Shown here: positions 52,191-63,255 of the stretch, piece after piece
How positions within the stretch are numbered: position 1 is the first letter of the stretch
Layout of the letters: each line of letters opens with the position of its first letter
NCBI RefSeq assembly: GCF_015710575.1
Contig: NZ_CP065373.1
Span: 2,108,001-2,172,000 of the forward strand
Length of the DNA: 64,000 nt
Direction of reading: 5' to 3'
Source: Mycolicibacterium mengxianglii
GTDB lineage: Bacteria; Actinomycetota; Actinomycetes; Mycobacteriales; Mycobacteriaceae
Made by a program: the position numbers and the translations under genes
Notes under the pieces: model-generated
Seen by the model: the letters and a program-made list of their open reading frames with translations, nothing else
Told to the model about the DNA's origin: nothing
Databases searched by the model: none

Positions 52191-54929
52191 GTGAGCCCCG
52201 CCAAGACAGCATCAACGAAGGCCCCCGCCAGACCCAGCAAGCAGCCTGGTGACAAGCCCACCCTGATGCTGCTGGACGGCAACTCGCTGGCCTTCCGCGC
52301 GTTCTACGCATTGCCTGCCGAGAACTTCAAGACCCAGGGCGGCCTGACCACCAACGCGGTGTACGGCTTCACGGCGATGCTGATCAATCTGCTGCGCGAC
52401 GAGGCCCCGACCCACATCGCCGCCGCGTTCGACGTGTCCCGGCAGACCTTCCGCCTGGAGAAGTATCCGGAGTACAAGGCGGGCAGGTCCGCCACCCCGG
52501 ATGAGTTCCGCGGGCAGATCGACATCACCAAAGAGGTGCTCGCCGCCCTGGGCATCACCGTGCTCGCCGAGGTGGGCTTCGAGGCCGATGACCTGATCGC
52601 CACGCTGGCCACCCAGGCCGAGGCCGAGGGATATCGGGTGCTGGTGGTCACCGGTGACCGGGACGCGCTCCAGTTGGTCAGCGACGACGTGACCGTCCTC
52701 TATCCGATCAAGGGCGTCAGCGAGCTGACCAGGTTCACGCCGGAGGCGGTGGCGAACAAGTACGGCCTCACTCCCGCCCAGTATCCCGACTTCGCCGCGC
52801 TGCGCGGCGATCCCAGTGACAACCTGCCGGGCATCCCAGGCGTAGGGGAGAAGACCGCCACCAAATGGATCGCCGAGTACGGCTCGCTGCAGGCACTGGT
52901 GGACAACGTCGACAAGGTCAAGGGCAAGGTCGGGGACTCGCTACGGGCGAACCTGGCCAATGTGCTGCTCAACCGTGAGCTCACCGACCTGGTCAAGGAC
53001 GTACCCCTGGCGCAGACGCCGGACACCCTGCGCATGCAGCCCTGGAACCGCGACCAGATTCACCGGCTGTTCGACGACCTCGAGTTCCGGGTGCTGCGGG
53101 ACCGGTTGTTCGACACCCTGGCATCGGCAGATCCGGAGACCGACCAGGGTTTCGATGTGCGGGGCGGTCTGCTCGAACCGGGCACACTGGCGGCCTGGCT
53201 GGCCGCACACACCGGGGAGGGCCGATCCGGGCTCGCGGTGGTGGGCACCCATCTGGCCTTCGATGCCGACGCCACCGCGGTGGCCATCGTCGCCGCTGAT
53301 GGCGAGGGAATCTATATCGACACCACGAAGCTGACGCCTGAGGACGAGGCGGCGCTCGCATCCTGGCTCGCAGACCCGGAAGCGCCGAAAGCGCTGCACG
53401 AGGCCAAGCTGGCGATGCACGACCTGGAGGGCCGCGGTTGGCGGCTCGCCGGAGTCACCTCCGATACCGCGTTGGCTGCCTACCTGGTGCGTCCCGGGCA
53501 ACGCAGCTTCGCCCTCGATGATCTCTCGGTGCGCTACCTGCGCCGCGAGCTGCGCGCCGATACCCCTGAGCAGCAGCAACTTTCACTGCTCGATGAGGAC
53601 GGCGACGATGTCGACGACCAAGCGGTGCAGACGCTGATCCTGCGGGCCGGCGCGGTCGCCGACCTGGCCGACGCGCTTGACGAGGAGCTCGCCCGGATCG
53701 ACTCCTCGGCGCTGCTCGGTCAGATGGAGCTCCCGGTGCAGCGGGTGCTGGCCGAGCTGGAAAGCAACGGCATTGCCATCGACGTGAAGCTGCTCGGCGA
53801 ACTGCAGAGTGAGTTCGCCGACCAGATCCGCGACGCCGCTGAGGCCGCATACGCGGTGATCGGCAAGCAGATCAATCTCGGATCGCCCAAACAGCTGCAG
53901 ACGGTGCTGTTCGACGAGCTCGAGATGCCCAAGACCAAGAAGACCAAGACCGGTTACACCACTGACGCCGATGCGCTGCAGTCGTTGTTCGACAAAACCG
54001 GCCACCCGTTCCTGCAGCATCTGTTGACCCACCGCGACGTCACCCGGCTGAAGGTCACCGTCGACGGCCTGCTCAACGCGGTGGCTTCCGACGGACGCAT
54101 TCACACCACCTTCAATCAGACGATCGCGGCGACCGGCAGGCTGTCTTCTACCGAGCCGAACCTGCAGAACATCCCGATCCGCACCGACGCCGGCCGCCGC
54201 ATCCGCGACGGTTTCGTCGTGGGGGCCGGGTACGCCGAACTCATGACCGCTGACTACAGCCAGATCGAGATGCGGATCATGGCCCACCTCTCGCGGGACG
54301 CGGGCCTTATCGAAGCGTTCAACACCGGCGAGGATCTGCACTCGTTCGTCGCCTCACGCGCCTTCGACGTCCCGATCGACGAGGTGACGCCCGAGTTGCG
54401 ACGGCGGGTCAAGGCGATGTCCTACGGGCTGGCGTACGGGTTGAGCGCGTACGGGTTGTCCGCGCAGCTCAAGATCTCCACCGAAGAAGCCAAACTGCAG
54501 ATGGACCAGTACTTCTCGCGGTTCGGCGGCATCCGCGACTACCTGCGTGACGTGGTGGATCAGGCGCGCAAAGACGGCTACACCTCCACGGTGTTCGGGC
54601 GCCGGCGCTACCTGCCGGAGCTCGACAGCAGCAACCGCAACGTCCGCGAGGCAGCGGAACGGGCCGCACTCAACGCGCCGATTCAGGGCAGCGCCGCCGA
54701 CATCATCAAGGTCGCGATGATCAACGTCGACCAGGCGATCAAGGAGGCCGGGCTCAAGACGCGGATGCTGCTTCAGGTGCACGACGAGCTGCTGCTCGAG
54801 GTCGCCGAGGGCGAACGCGACCAGGTCGAGGCATTGGTCCGCGACAAGATGGGTTCGGCGTACCCGCTCGATGTTCCGTTGGAGGTGTCAGTGGGGTACG
54901 GCCGCAGCTGGGACGCGGCCGCCCACTGA
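52191..54929 (+). CDS. polA: DNA polymerase I
   Basis: 912 residues from GTG 52191 (SPAKTASTKAPARPSKQ), the start fitting both the M. tuberculosis protein and the leaderless promoter. Residues ~25-310 are the 5' nuclease (LMLLDGNSLAFRAFYALPAE, VVTGDRDALQLV, LRGDPSDNLPGIPGVGEKTA). The middle domain has the fold of the 3'-5' exonuclease but not its carboxylate motifs, as in other mycobacterial Pol I. The polymerase has motif A DYSQIEMRIMAH, motif B RRRVKAMSYGLAYGLS and motif C QVHDELLLE. It fills gaps in excision repair and Okazaki fragment maturation. Confidence 0.97.
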   Translation: MSPAKTASTKAPARPSKQPGDKPTLMLLDGNSLAFRAFYALPAENFKTQGGLTTNAVYGFTAMLINLLRDEAPTHIAAAFDVSRQTFRLEKYPEYKAGRSATPDEFRGQIDITKEVLAALGITVLAEVGFEADDLIATLATQAEAEGYRVLVVTGDRDALQLVSDDVTVLYPIKGVSELTRFTPEAVANKYGLTPAQYPDFAALRGDPSDNLPGIPGVGEKTATKWIAEYGSLQALVDNVDKVKGKVGDSLRANLANVLLNRELTDLVKDVPLAQTPDTLRMQPWNRDQIHRLFDDLEFRVLRDRLFDTLASADPETDQGFDVRGGLLEPGTLAAWLAAHTGEGRSGLAVVGTHLAFDADATAVAIVAADGEGIYIDTTKLTPEDEAALASWLADPEAPKALHEAKLAMHDLEGRGWRLAGVTSDTALAAYLVRPGQRSFALDDLSVRYLRRELRADTPEQQQLSLLDEDGDDVDDQAVQTLILRAGAVADLADALDEELARIDSSALLGQMELPVQRVLAELESNGIAIDVKLLGELQSEFADQIRDAAEAAYAVIGKQINLGSPKQLQTVLFDELEMPKTKKTKTGYTTDADALQSLFDKTGHPFLQHLLTHRDVTRLKVTVDGLLNAVASDGRIHTTFNQTIAATGRLSSTEPNLQNIPIRTDAGRRIRDGFVVGAGYAELMTADYSQIEMRIMAHLSRDAGLIEAFNTGEDLHSFVASRAFDVPIDEVTPELRRRVKAMSYGLAYGLSAYGLSAQLKISTEEAKLQMDQYFSRFGGIRDYLRDVVDQARKDGYTSTVFGRRRYLPELDSSNRNVREAAERAALNAPIQGSAADIIKVAMINVDQAIKEAGLKTRMLLQVHDELLLEVAEGERDQVEALVRDKMGSAYPLDVPLEVSVGYGRSWDAAAH

Positions 54930-54944
54930 TCCTCGGTCAGGTGG

Positions 54945-57723
<2,779 letters not shown>

Positions 57724-57730
57724 ATTGGCC

Positions 57731-57758
57731 ACTATGCTCCGTTTTTGGGATGGGTCAA
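57731..57758 (-). promoter_or_regulatory. furA-katG promoter
   Basis: Minus strand TTGACC (57758-57753), 16-nt spacer containing an A-run, CATAGT (57736-57731), then 7 nt to the furA GTG at 57723. It fits a SigA-like promoter giving a leaderless message. FurA is expected to bind here. Confidence 0.6.
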
Positions 57759-57843
57759 CCGTCCGGCGACCGGCTCGCAGCTGACGGTGCGGGTCTGTCG
57801 TCCTTCGGTAGATTGAAATGCCCTGTGCGAGTTGGACTTTCGA

Positions 57844-59082
57844 TCAGCCGTGGATCGGCGGCAGCGGTATCGCCGCGCGCGCCGACCTGAGCGCCTGGGT
57901 CTCCTCGTGGAACAGCGCGAGCACACGTTCGTCGGCGAAACCCCGGTCGATCCGGTCCTTTATGAATGCAAGCTCCACCACCAGCAGGGCGAAACCCCGG
58001 ACCGCTTTGCCTGCTGCTTTCCCGCGGTCGCGGGTCGCCGCAGCGACCGCCATCTTCCGGGTGCGGATGGACCCCAGCCAGCTCGCCTCATGCGGTGTCA
58101 CCAGGCCGGCGCTGACCATCCCGGGCAGCTTCGTGGCCACCAGACGTTCTTCGCGCTGACGGGCGTGGACGGCCAACCAGATCGTCAACGCGAAGATCGG
58201 CACCATCCACAGCACATAAACCAGGATGTACGCCCCAAGGCCCAGCGCCGCCGAACCGTTCCAGGAAGCGTGCAGTAACACGGCGACGAGGTAACCGAGC
58301 AGCACGCAACCGGATCTGGCCACGGTGCTGCGCTGCTTGAGTGCGAAATAGACGCCGATACCGATGGCTGTGGTGAACAGCGGATGGGCAAACGGTGCCA
58401 TCACCAGCCGCATTGCCGCGGTCACCAGTGCGCTGCCCAGAGATTCGCCATCGGAGATGTAGACGATGTCCTCCAGCCAGGCGAACCCGGCGGCGACCAA
58501 ACCCGCGTACACCAGGCAGTCGGTGAGCGAATTGAGTTCATGGCGGCGCCGACCCGTCATCATCAGCAGGAGAAACGATCCTTTGGCGGCCTCTTCGATG
58601 ACCGGGGCGGCCAAGGCAATCGCCCTCCAATCCGTCCCTGACGCGGCATCGCGCAGCACCAGGGCACCGAATGCCATCTCCAAGATCAGCGACACCACGA
58701 CCGCCACCGACGCGCCCCAGATGAACGCGAACAGCAACAATCGCGGCGGTTCAGGCTCGAAGCGGTCCAGCCACAGATAGGCGCCCACCACCACGGTGAT
58801 GGCCACGGTGGACAGGATGAACCCGACAGCGGTGCCCGCCGGGTTGGCGGCGGTCAACAGGATCACCAACACTCCGGCGGCGGTCCCCAGGATGAGGAGT
58901 ACGGCGATCGGGACGCCGACCTTGCGGACCCGCCTCGGGAACGGCGCCGGAAGGGCCGCGGCCGGGGACGGATTCGCGGCGCTTCCTGCAGCGTTGTGCA
59001 CCTCAGCAGGGTAGCGAGGAACAGCGTCGGCGGCCGTCGCAGTGGCGATGGGCGCATTGCTGTTCAGGCTGTTTGATCGCAC
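57844..59082 (-). CDS. PrsW-family intramembrane metalloprotease
   Basis: About 412 residues; the start (GTG 59082) is not well supported and GTG 59001 is an alternative. Around eight transmembrane helices. The PrsW signature is visible: APVIEEAAKGSFLLLMM (EExxK), AGFAWLEDIVYI (second motif) and the two histidine motifs MAPFAHPLFTTAIG and LLHASWNGSAALG. In Bacillus PrsW cuts the anti-sigma factor RsiW; the mycobacterial target is unknown. It lies upstream of and divergent from rpsA. Confidence 0.88.
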   Translation of the reverse strand: MRSNSLNSNAPIATATAADAVPRYPAEVHNAAGSAANPSPAAALPAPFPRRVRKVGVPIAVLLILGTAAGVLVILLTAANPAGTAVGFILSTVAITVVVGAYLWLDRFEPEPPRLLLFAFIWGASVAVVVSLILEMAFGALVLRDAASGTDWRAIALAAPVIEEAAKGSFLLLMMTGRRRHELNSLTDCLVYAGLVAAGFAWLEDIVYISDGESLGSALVTAAMRLVMAPFAHPLFTTAIGIGVYFALKQRSTVARSGCVLLGYLVAVLLHASWNGSAALGLGAYILVYVLWMVPIFALTIWLAVHARQREERLVATKLPGMVSAGLVTPHEASWLGSIRTRKMAVAAATRDRGKAAGKAVRGFALLVVELAFIKDRIDRGFADERVLALFHEETQALRSARAAIPLPPIHG

Positions 59083-59225
59083 TGGCGGGTCCGATGACGC
59101 CGGACTATTTGAGCCGGGTCGGGGCCGCGATCTGCGTAATCGCGCTCAGTGGACCGGGTTTGTCCAGCGTGTGCCCAGTCGAGTAAGCTTGTCGAGTACC
59201 CGTGTGCACCACGGCGCGAGTGCCC

Positions 59226-59272
59226 CATTCTCGAATGAGTTCGTTCACTCAAGAATGCCCTGTCCCTACGAT
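59226..59272 (+). promoter_or_regulatory. rpsA promoter with overlapping inverted repeat
   Basis: TTCACT (59244-59249), 17 nt, TACGAT (59267-59272) is a good SigA-type promoter. An inverted repeat of 13-nt arms, 11 of 13 matching (59226-59238 and 59245-59257, 6-nt loop), covers the -35. A GGAG lies about 12 nt before the rpsA ATG. Confidence 0.55.
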
Positions 59273-59299
59273 TAAACTTGTCCGGAGCAACCCAACAAT

Positions 59300-60763
59300 A
59301 TGCCAAGTCCCGTCGCCACCTCGCCGCAAGTAGCCATCAACGATATTGGCTCGGCTGAGGATTTTCTCGCCGCCATCGACAAGACCATCAAATACTTCAA
59401 CGATGGTGACATCGTTGAAGGGACGATCGTCAAGGTCGACCGCGACGAAGTCTTGCTCGACATCGGGTACAAGACCGAAGGTGTAATTCCTTCCCGCGAA
59501 CTTTCCATCAAGCACGACGTCGACCCCAATGAGGTTGTGTCCGTCGGCGACGAGGTCGAGGCCCTCGTTCTCACCAAAGAGGACAAAGAAGGCCGTCTGA
59601 TCCTGTCCAAGAAGCGGGCTCAGTACGAGCGCGCCTGGGGCACCATCGAGGAGCTCAAGGAGAAGGACGAGGCCGTCAAGGGCACCGTCATCGAGGTCGT
59701 CAAGGGCGGCCTGATCCTCGACATCGGCCTGCGTGGCTTCCTGCCCGCGTCATTGGTCGAGATGCGTCGTGTGCGCGATCTGCAGCCGTACATCGGCAAG
59801 GAGATCGAAGCCAAGATCATCGAGCTGGACAAGAACCGCAACAACGTGGTCCTTTCCCGGCGCGCTTGGCTGGAGCAGACCCAGTCCGAGGTGCGCAGCG
59901 AGTTCCTCAACCAGCTGCAGAAGGGCGCCATCCGCAAGGGTGTCGTGTCCTCGATCGTCAACTTCGGCGCGTTCGTCGATCTCGGCGGAGTCGACGGCCT
60001 GGTGCACGTTTCCGAGCTGTCCTGGAAGCACATCGATCACCCGTCCGAGGTTGTCCAGGTGGGCGACGAGGTCACCGTCGAGGTGCTCGACGTCGACATG
60101 GACCGCGAGCGGGTTTCGTTGTCGCTCAAGGCGACTCAGGAAGATCCGTGGCGCCACTTCGCCCGTACCCACGCGATCGGCCAGATCGTCCCGGGCAAGG
60201 TCACCAAGCTGGTGCCGTTCGGTGCGTTCGTCCGTGTCGAAGAGGGCATCGAGGGTCTGGTGCACATCTCCGAGCTGGCCGAGCGTCACGTCGAGGTGCC
60301 GGATCAGGTTGTCGCCGTCGGTGACGACGCGATGGTCAAGGTCATCGACATCGACCTCGAGCGTCGCCGGATCTCGCTGAGCCTCAAGCAGGCCAACGAG
60401 GACTACACCGAAGAGTTCGACCCGTCGAAGTACGGCATGGCCGACAGCTACGACGACCAGGGGAACTACATCTTCCCCGAGGGCTTCGACGCCGACACCA
60501 ACGAGTGGCTCGAAGGCTTCGACAAGCAGCGCAACGAGTGGGAGGCCCGGTACGCCGAGGCCGAGCGTCGCCACAAGATGCACACTGCACAAATGGAGAA
60601 GTTCGCCGCGGCCGAGGCGGAGGCCGCCAGCCGGCCCGCGTCGTCCAACGGTTCGTCGTCGTCGTCATCGTCGTCGAGCTCGGGAGAGTCCTCCGGGGGC
60701 GGGTCGCTTGCCAGCGATGCGCAGCTCGCAGCTCTGCGGGAGAAGCTCGCCGGCAACGCGTAA
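59300..60763 (+). CDS. rpsA: 30S ribosomal protein S1
   Basis: 487 residues, almost the M. tuberculosis RpsA sequence for the first 430 residues. Four S1 RNA-binding domains: GDIVEGTIVKVDRDEVLLDIG (~36), GTVIEVVKGGLILDIGLRG (~120), KGVVSSIVNFGAFVDLGGVDGLVHVS (~210) and PGKVTKLVPFGAFVRVEEGIEGLVHIS (~295). An acidic, coiled region (YAEAERRHKMHTAQMEKFAAAEAEA) and a serine-run linker lead to the conserved end SLASDAQLAALREKLAG. The serine tract replaces a different linker in M. tuberculosis. It helps load mRNA on the ribosome and also binds tmRNA. Confidence 0.97.
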   Translation: MPSPVATSPQVAINDIGSAEDFLAAIDKTIKYFNDGDIVEGTIVKVDRDEVLLDIGYKTEGVIPSRELSIKHDVDPNEVVSVGDEVEALVLTKEDKEGRLILSKKRAQYERAWGTIEELKEKDEAVKGTVIEVVKGGLILDIGLRGFLPASLVEMRRVRDLQPYIGKEIEAKIIELDKNRNNVVLSRRAWLEQTQSEVRSEFLNQLQKGAIRKGVVSSIVNFGAFVDLGGVDGLVHVSELSWKHIDHPSEVVQVGDEVTVEVLDVDMDRERVSLSLKATQEDPWRHFARTHAIGQIVPGKVTKLVPFGAFVRVEEGIEGLVHISELAERHVEVPDQVVAVGDDAMVKVIDIDLERRRISLSLKQANEDYTEEFDPSKYGMADSYDDQGNYIFPEGFDADTNEWLEGFDKQRNEWEARYAEAERRHKMHTAQMEKFAAAEAEAASRPASSNGSSSSSSSSSSGESSGGGSLASDAQLAALREKLAGNA

Positions 60764-60789
60764 CAAAGACACTCATTCGCCGAGTGAAG

Positions 60790-60835
60790 CCGCGCAGCAC
60801 GTCTTTTCGAGGACGTGCTGCGCGGTTCTTTTTTC
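60790..60835 (+). terminator. Intrinsic terminator of rpsA
   Basis: A perfect 14-bp GC-rich stem (60790-60803 with 60812-60825) with an 8-nt loop and TTCTTTTTTC immediately after. It separates rpsA from coaE. Confidence 0.95.
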
Positions 60836-60862
60836 ACCAACTTCGTCACGTGAGGCTCAACA

Positions 60863-62077
60863 ATGCTGCGAATCGGTCTGACCGGCGGTATCGGTGCCGG
60901 CAAGTCCACCGTGTCGGCCACCTTCAGCGAGTGCGGCGGCATCATCGTCGACGGCGACGTCATCGCCCGCGAGGTGGTCGAGCCCGGCACCCCGGGATTG
61001 GCGCAGCTGGTGGATGCCTTCGGTGAGGACATCCTGCAGGCCGACGGCGCGCTCAATCGGCCGGCGCTGGCGGCGGTCGCCTTCAGCGACGACGAGAAAC
61101 GCAAAACCCTCAACAGCATCGTGCATCCTCTGGTCGGGCACCGACGTTCCGAGTTGATAGCGGCCGCCTCAGACGACGCCGTCATCGTCGAGGACATCCC
61201 GCTGCTGGTGGAATCCCAGATGGCGCCGATGTTCCCGCTGGTCATCGTTGTGGACGCCGACCAGGAGCTGCGTGTGCGCCGATTGATCGAGTACCGCGGA
61301 TTCAGCGAGGAGGACGCCCGGGCGCGCATCAAAGCTCAGGCCACCGAGGAGCAACGCCGTGCGGTCGCCGATGTGTGGCTGGACAATTCGGGCACTGCCG
61401 GCGCACTGGTCGAGAAGGCGCGTGAGCTCTGGTACCAGCGGATCGTGCCCTTCGCCCACAATGTGCAGCAGCGCGAACCGGCCCAGGTGACGCCGCGGCT
61501 GGTGCCCTACGACCCCACGTGGCCCGATCAGGCCAAGCGGGTGCTGGCCCGGCTCAACACTGCGTGCGGACACCGCGCCAGGCGGATCGACCACATCGGC
61601 TCGACCGCGGTGCCCGGGCTGGACGCCAAGGACGTGCTCGACATCCAGGTGACCGTTGATTCCCTGGACATCGCCGACGAGTTGAGCGAGGCGCTACTGA
61701 CGGCGGGATATCCGCGGATCGAGTCGGTCACCGAAGACGTCGCCAAACCCGTTGGCCGCAGCACCGTCGCCGAGTTCGACCACGTGACGGATGAGCGATT
61801 CTGGCGCAAGCGAATTCATGCCTCCGCGGATCCCGGACGGCCGACGAATGTGCACATCCGGGTGGACGGCTGGCCCAACCAGCAGTTCGCGCTGCTGTTC
61901 ACCGACTGGGTGGGCGCCGACCCAGGCGTGCAGGAGGACTATGTGGCGCTGAAGCTGCGGGTCTCCGCGGCCGGTCACCACGACACCGGCGCCTATGCCG
62001 ACGCCAAGGAGCCGTGGTTCCTCGATGCATACGGCCGGGCGTGGGAGTGGGCGGACACCACCGGTTGGCGTCCGTAA
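60863..62077 (+). CDS. coaE: Dephospho-CoA kinase fused to a GrpB/UPF0157 domain
   Basis: 404 residues. Residues 1-~200 are dephospho-CoA kinase, last step of CoA synthesis, with P-loop GLTGGIGAGKST, DGDVIAREVVEPG, VEDIPLLVES and the lid RRLIEYRGFSEEDARARI. Residues ~215-400 form a GrpB/UPF0157 nucleotidyltransferase-like domain: LVPYDPTWPDQAKRV, IDHIGSTAVPGLDAKDVLDIQV and NVHIRVDGWPNQQFALLFTDW. The same fusion occurs in M. tuberculosis CoaE (407 residues), where the second domain is not needed for kinase activity but may help folding. Confidence 0.96.
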   Translation: MLRIGLTGGIGAGKSTVSATFSECGGIIVDGDVIAREVVEPGTPGLAQLVDAFGEDILQADGALNRPALAAVAFSDDEKRKTLNSIVHPLVGHRRSELIAAASDDAVIVEDIPLLVESQMAPMFPLVIVVDADQELRVRRLIEYRGFSEEDARARIKAQATEEQRRAVADVWLDNSGTAGALVEKARELWYQRIVPFAHNVQQREPAQVTPRLVPYDPTWPDQAKRVLARLNTACGHRARRIDHIGSTAVPGLDAKDVLDIQVTVDSLDIADELSEALLTAGYPRIESVTEDVAKPVGRSTVAEFDHVTDERFWRKRIHASADPGRPTNVHIRVDGWPNQQFALLFTDWVGADPGVQEDYVALKLRVSAAGHHDTGAYADAKEPWFLDAYGRAWEWADTTGWRP

Positions 62078-62084
62078 ACCACCG

Positions 62085-62657
62085 TCAGGCTGTAGTGAGA
62101 CCAGCCGTGGCGAGATCGGCCGTACTGGCTGGCGGTTCGACCGGCGCCGGTGGTTCGACCGGTCCGTCAGACGGCGGCGGCACGGCAGCGGGCACTCCGG
62201 ACACCGGCGACTCGCACGTCAACGACCCGAAGTCCGGGTCGTCGCGCTGCGGCAGCACTCGCGGTGCCACGAAATCGTCGGCCTGAGCCACCATCACGTC
62301 GTCGATCAGGATCTCGCAGTGCAGATTTGCCGAGTACGGCCACTGAATCGACATCCGGATGTTGGCCACCTTCGATTCCGGCAGCACGGTCTGGGCTTCG
62401 AAGATCCTGCCCGGCACCATCGTCGGGTTCTCGGTCTGGGTGACGTCGCCCTCAGCGGCCCAGCTGATGGTCGCACCACGCGAGACGCCGTCGATACGCG
62501 CGCGGTAGGTGATGTTGTGCAGCACCTCCGGCGCAGGTGCTGGTTGCATTGTCTGGGTATCAGGGGTGGGTTCCGCAGCGGCCACTGGAAGTGTTAGCTG
62601 TGCGCACACACCAATGAGTAACGCGGCGGCGGTAACCACGCGTGCCGAGAACTTCAT
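62085..62657 (-). CDS. Secreted protein of unknown function
   Basis: 190 residues from ATG 62657 (a GTG at 62669 is possible). A signal peptide KFSARVVTAAALLIGVCAQLTLPVAAAEP is cleaved after AAA. The mature part is beta-rich (VLHNITYRARIDGVSRGATISW, VANIRMSIQWPYSANLHCEILIDD) with two cysteines, HCEIL and LTCESP, which may form a disulfide, resembling the MmpS-like or immunoglobulin-like small secreted domains of mycobacteria. It ends with a PVEPPAPVEPPAST linker. No named family is certain. It follows the DUF402 gene on the same strand. Confidence 0.75.
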   Translation of the reverse strand: MKFSARVVTAAALLIGVCAQLTLPVAAAEPTPDTQTMQPAPAPEVLHNITYRARIDGVSRGATISWAAEGDVTQTENPTMVPGRIFEAQTVLPESKVANIRMSIQWPYSANLHCEILIDDVMVAQADDFVAPRVLPQRDDPDFGSLTCESPVSGVPAAVPPPSDGPVEPPAPVEPPASTADLATAGLTTA

Positions 62658-62676
62658 ATTCGCTGACACTACGCCT

Positions 62677-63177
62677 CTATCGCCAAGACAGATTCATCCC
62701 GTTACTACCTAACCAAGCATGCAGGTCATGGCTGTGACGTGCCAACCCGTCGACCGCAGCAAAGGCAACGGCAAATGCCTCCTGGGCGGTTTTGTCGGTG
62801 ATCAGACCCACCTTGTGGGCCTCGAGTAGCTCGTCGACGTCGATGACCGCGGTATGGGCTCCGGCGTGCACCACGAGATCGATGTAGTGGTCGACGGTGC
62901 GCCAGATGTCGCCGTCGACGGCGATCCGGACCACGTCGAGGTAAAAGTCCTGTTCGCGTTCGTGCCCGGGGTTCCAGTGAAAGACGGTGGCCCGGAGTCC
63001 GAGGCTGGGCAGCAGCCACGACTGGAGGTAGTGGAACTGCGCGCGTCCCGGCGCCGGCCGCGCCATGTAGAGGCCCCACGGTTCGCGCAGGTAGACGTCG
63101 ACGTCTCGGACGAATCCCTTGGGGTCGGTGTTCGTGTGAGCCGCCAGATCGAAGGTCTCGTGCTTGGGCGCGTGTAT
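62677..63177 (-). CDS. DUF402 protein (Rv1632c position), start codon non-canonical
   Basis: About 166 residues of conserved sequence: KHETFDLAAHTNTDPKGFVRDVDVY, PGRAQFHYLQSWLLPSLGLRATVFHW, FYLDVVRIAVDGDIWRTVDHYIDLVVHAG and IDVDELLEAHKVGLI. The DUF402 fold is a small beta barrel found in nucleotide and RNA-related phosphatases, with the D-Y-I-D acidic site present. No ATG, GTG or TTG lies before the conserved part near the -10 box TAGGCT (63190-63185). The position 7 nt after that box is an in-frame ATA (63177), which may be the start of a leaderless message. The frame stays open further into uvrB antisense. Confidence 0.75.
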   Translation of the reverse strand: MHAPKHETFDLAAHTNTDPKGFVRDVDVYLREPWGLYMARPAPGRAQFHYLQSWLLPSLGLRATVFHWNPGHEREQDFYLDVVRIAVDGDIWRTVDHYIDLVVHAGAHTAVIDVDELLEAHKVGLITDKTAQEAFAVAFAAVDGLARHSHDLHAWLGSNGMNLSWR

Positions 63178-63226
63178 ACCGGGGAGCCTAGTGTGCGGCG
63201 CGTCTCGGTGTCCTGGGGAATCACGC

Positions 63227-63255
63227 CTGTCGGTGCGGAGTTCTAACCTGTTGAT
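63227..63255 (+). promoter_or_regulatory. PafBC-type DNA-damage promoter of uvrB
   Basis: CTGTCGGTG (63227-63235), 8 nt, TAACCT (63244-63249), then 6 nt to ATG 63256. It matches TTGTCRGTG-N8-TANNNT at all but the first base and implies leaderless translation. No LexA box of the TCGAAC-N4-GTTCGA type was seen here. Confidence 0.75.

Noticed and set aside
63181..63255. LexA box at uvrB
   Set aside because: No TCGAAC-N4-GTTCGA-like sequence; the promoter is explained by the PafBC-type motif.
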